The position numbers were made by a program, and so were the translations under genes. From assembly GCA_903910005.1 (NCBI GenBank), contig CAIVXW010000447.1, positions 1-14,196 on the forward strand: 14,196 nt of DNA, in the 5' to 3' direction. The DNA is from an uncultured Methylococcaceae bacterium. GTDB lineage: Bacteria; Pseudomonadota; Gammaproteobacteria; Methylococcales; Methylococcaceae. The first letter of the stretch is position 1, and the number at the start of each line of letters is the position of its first letter. Below the pieces are notes generated by a model, which did not search any database, was not told where the DNA came from, and saw only the letters and a program-made list of their open reading frames with translations. Positions 13,636 to 14,196 of the stretch are shown one piece after another.

Positions 13636-14196
13636 TCATTCGAGGCATTCAATGGAGTGGATATCCTGGATACGCCAGAGATCACGCGGCGTCGCCGAGG
13701 GTTCGCTGGTCTGGATCGGGGCACCGGTTGCGGTGGGGCGGCCCGCCTGTACCGACCAGATCGTGTCATCACGACTGGAGTGGATGCGGTTGAAGGTCTC
13801 AAGCGGGCTGGGGATGGCTTCAATCAGCCAGGTTTCCGGGTCTGGTTCCGCCACCAGCGTGGTAGCGGCTGCGCTCAGCCAGGTTTGCCGGGCCTTGTTG
13901 TAAAAACCGTAGCCGCGTTCAGCCAGATCGCCCAGCATCCATTGCTGGGTTTCGGATTGATCCGGCGGTTGCACCCGTACCCGGTCGGACTCATCAAGCC
14001 CGACCAGCGGATTACCCGCCGCCGCACTCACCAGTTGCAGGGCAGTGCCATCACAGTCGGTCACCCCGGCGTCTGCCTGCCGCAGTATCGTCCAGTCCTG
14101 GGCCGGGTCGTCACCGGGCGGGCGGGTTTCCAGCGTTTTGCCATCTGCTCCCAGACTCAGGGCGCGACCGCTGGATCCGGACAGCAGGCGCACATA
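13636..14196 (-). CDS. C-terminal part of a ricin-type beta-trefoil (carbohydrate-binding) protein
   Basis: The frame is open to the window edge, so the N-terminus is missing; 187 codons remain before TGA at 13636-13638. The visible part has repeated beta-trefoil elements with QxW-like ends: YVRLLSGSSGRALSL to QDWTIL, then TQQWMLG, ETWLIEA, TIWSVQAG and DLWRIQ. A closing GAPIQTSEP-to-LWRI block is very typical of RICIN lectin domains, which bind galactose or other sugars, often appended to glycosidases or glycosyltransferases. Whatever catalytic domain exists would lie beyond the window. It is the first visible gene of the minus-strand series and ends 13 bases before the TPR gene, so they are probably one operon. 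Confidence 0.75.
   Translation of the reverse strand, partial: YVRLLSGSSGRALSLGADGKTLETRPPGDDPAQDWTILRQADAGVTDCDGTALQLVSAAAGNPLVGLDESDRVRVQPPDQSETQQWMLGDLAERGYGFYNKARQTWLSAAATTLVAEPDPETWLIEAIPSPLETFNRIHSSRDDTIWSVQAGRPTATGAPIQTSEPSATPRDLWRIQDIHSIECLE

Noticed and set aside
12702..13793. Long plus-strand open frame (363 codons) opposite the TPR gene
   Set aside because: It is the antisense shadow of a GC-rich, periodic coding sequence. It shows Gly/Pro/Gln-rich composition with no domain, and the minus strand has regular TPR modules.
13623..13823. N-terminal extension of the TPR protein
   Set aside because: It overlaps the beta-trefoil gene in another frame and is Arg/Pro/Ser-rich, as expected of an antisense or out-of-frame reading.
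1..14196. CRISPR array or insertion sequence
   Set aside because: No regularly spaced direct repeats, transposase or integrase gene, or terminal inverted repeats with target duplications were seen.

Overview
The window looks like the chromosome of a Gram-negative bacterium, most likely a proteobacterium. The evidence is a GspE/PilB-type secretion ATPase, a molybdenum cofactor MobB adaptor, a periplasmic protein with a classical signal peptide, and moderately high GC in the core genes. A class I (archaeal-type) lysyl-tRNA synthetase narrows this towards alphaproteobacteria or deep-branching proteobacteria, but I cannot name a genus.

Layout. (1) 1-780: the tail of an unidentified membrane-anchored protein (+), then ribose-5-phosphate isomerase B (-). 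(2) 1070-2112: an AT-rich accessory patch with an orphan HEPN-domain gene (-), several strong hairpins, and a 33-codon remnant resembling the C-terminal end of an RTX/hemolysin-type secreted protein, followed by its own terminator. (3) 2113-2751: an exported protein of unknown function (-) with a clear terminator. (4) 3100-4827: a solitary GspE/PilB-family ATPase (+). (5) 4941-7048: a type II restriction-modification pair with an EcoO109I-like endonuclease (+) and a 5-methylcytosine methyltransferase (-). The two genes are convergent and their stop codons overlap.

(6) 7051-14196: a long minus-strand series that also feeds the methyltransferase. In transcription order it holds the 3' part of a ricin-like beta-trefoil protein, a TPR protein built from six 68-residue modules, a putative glycosyltransferase, a FkbM methyltransferase, an inverted-repeat spacer, a UDP-glucuronate 4-epimerase-like enzyme, MobB, class I LysRS and the methyltransferase. 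Several junctions overlap (ATGA between TPR and glycosyltransferase genes, 11 bp epimerase/mobB, 22 bp mobB/lysS) or are 2 nt apart (lysS/methyltransferase), so translational coupling is likely.

How they may work together. The beta-trefoil, TPR, glycosyltransferase, FkbM and epimerase genes look like a surface-glycan or glycosylation cluster. MobB and LysRS are housekeeping genes placed downstream of it. The restriction-modification pair sits between gspE and lysS and looks acquired, with lower GC than its neighbours. I saw no CRISPR array, tRNA, rRNA, transposase or integrase. The least explained parts are the hairpin-rich patch at 1475-2112, the orphan HEPN gene, and the TPR/glycosyltransferase/FkbM/beta-trefoil set.
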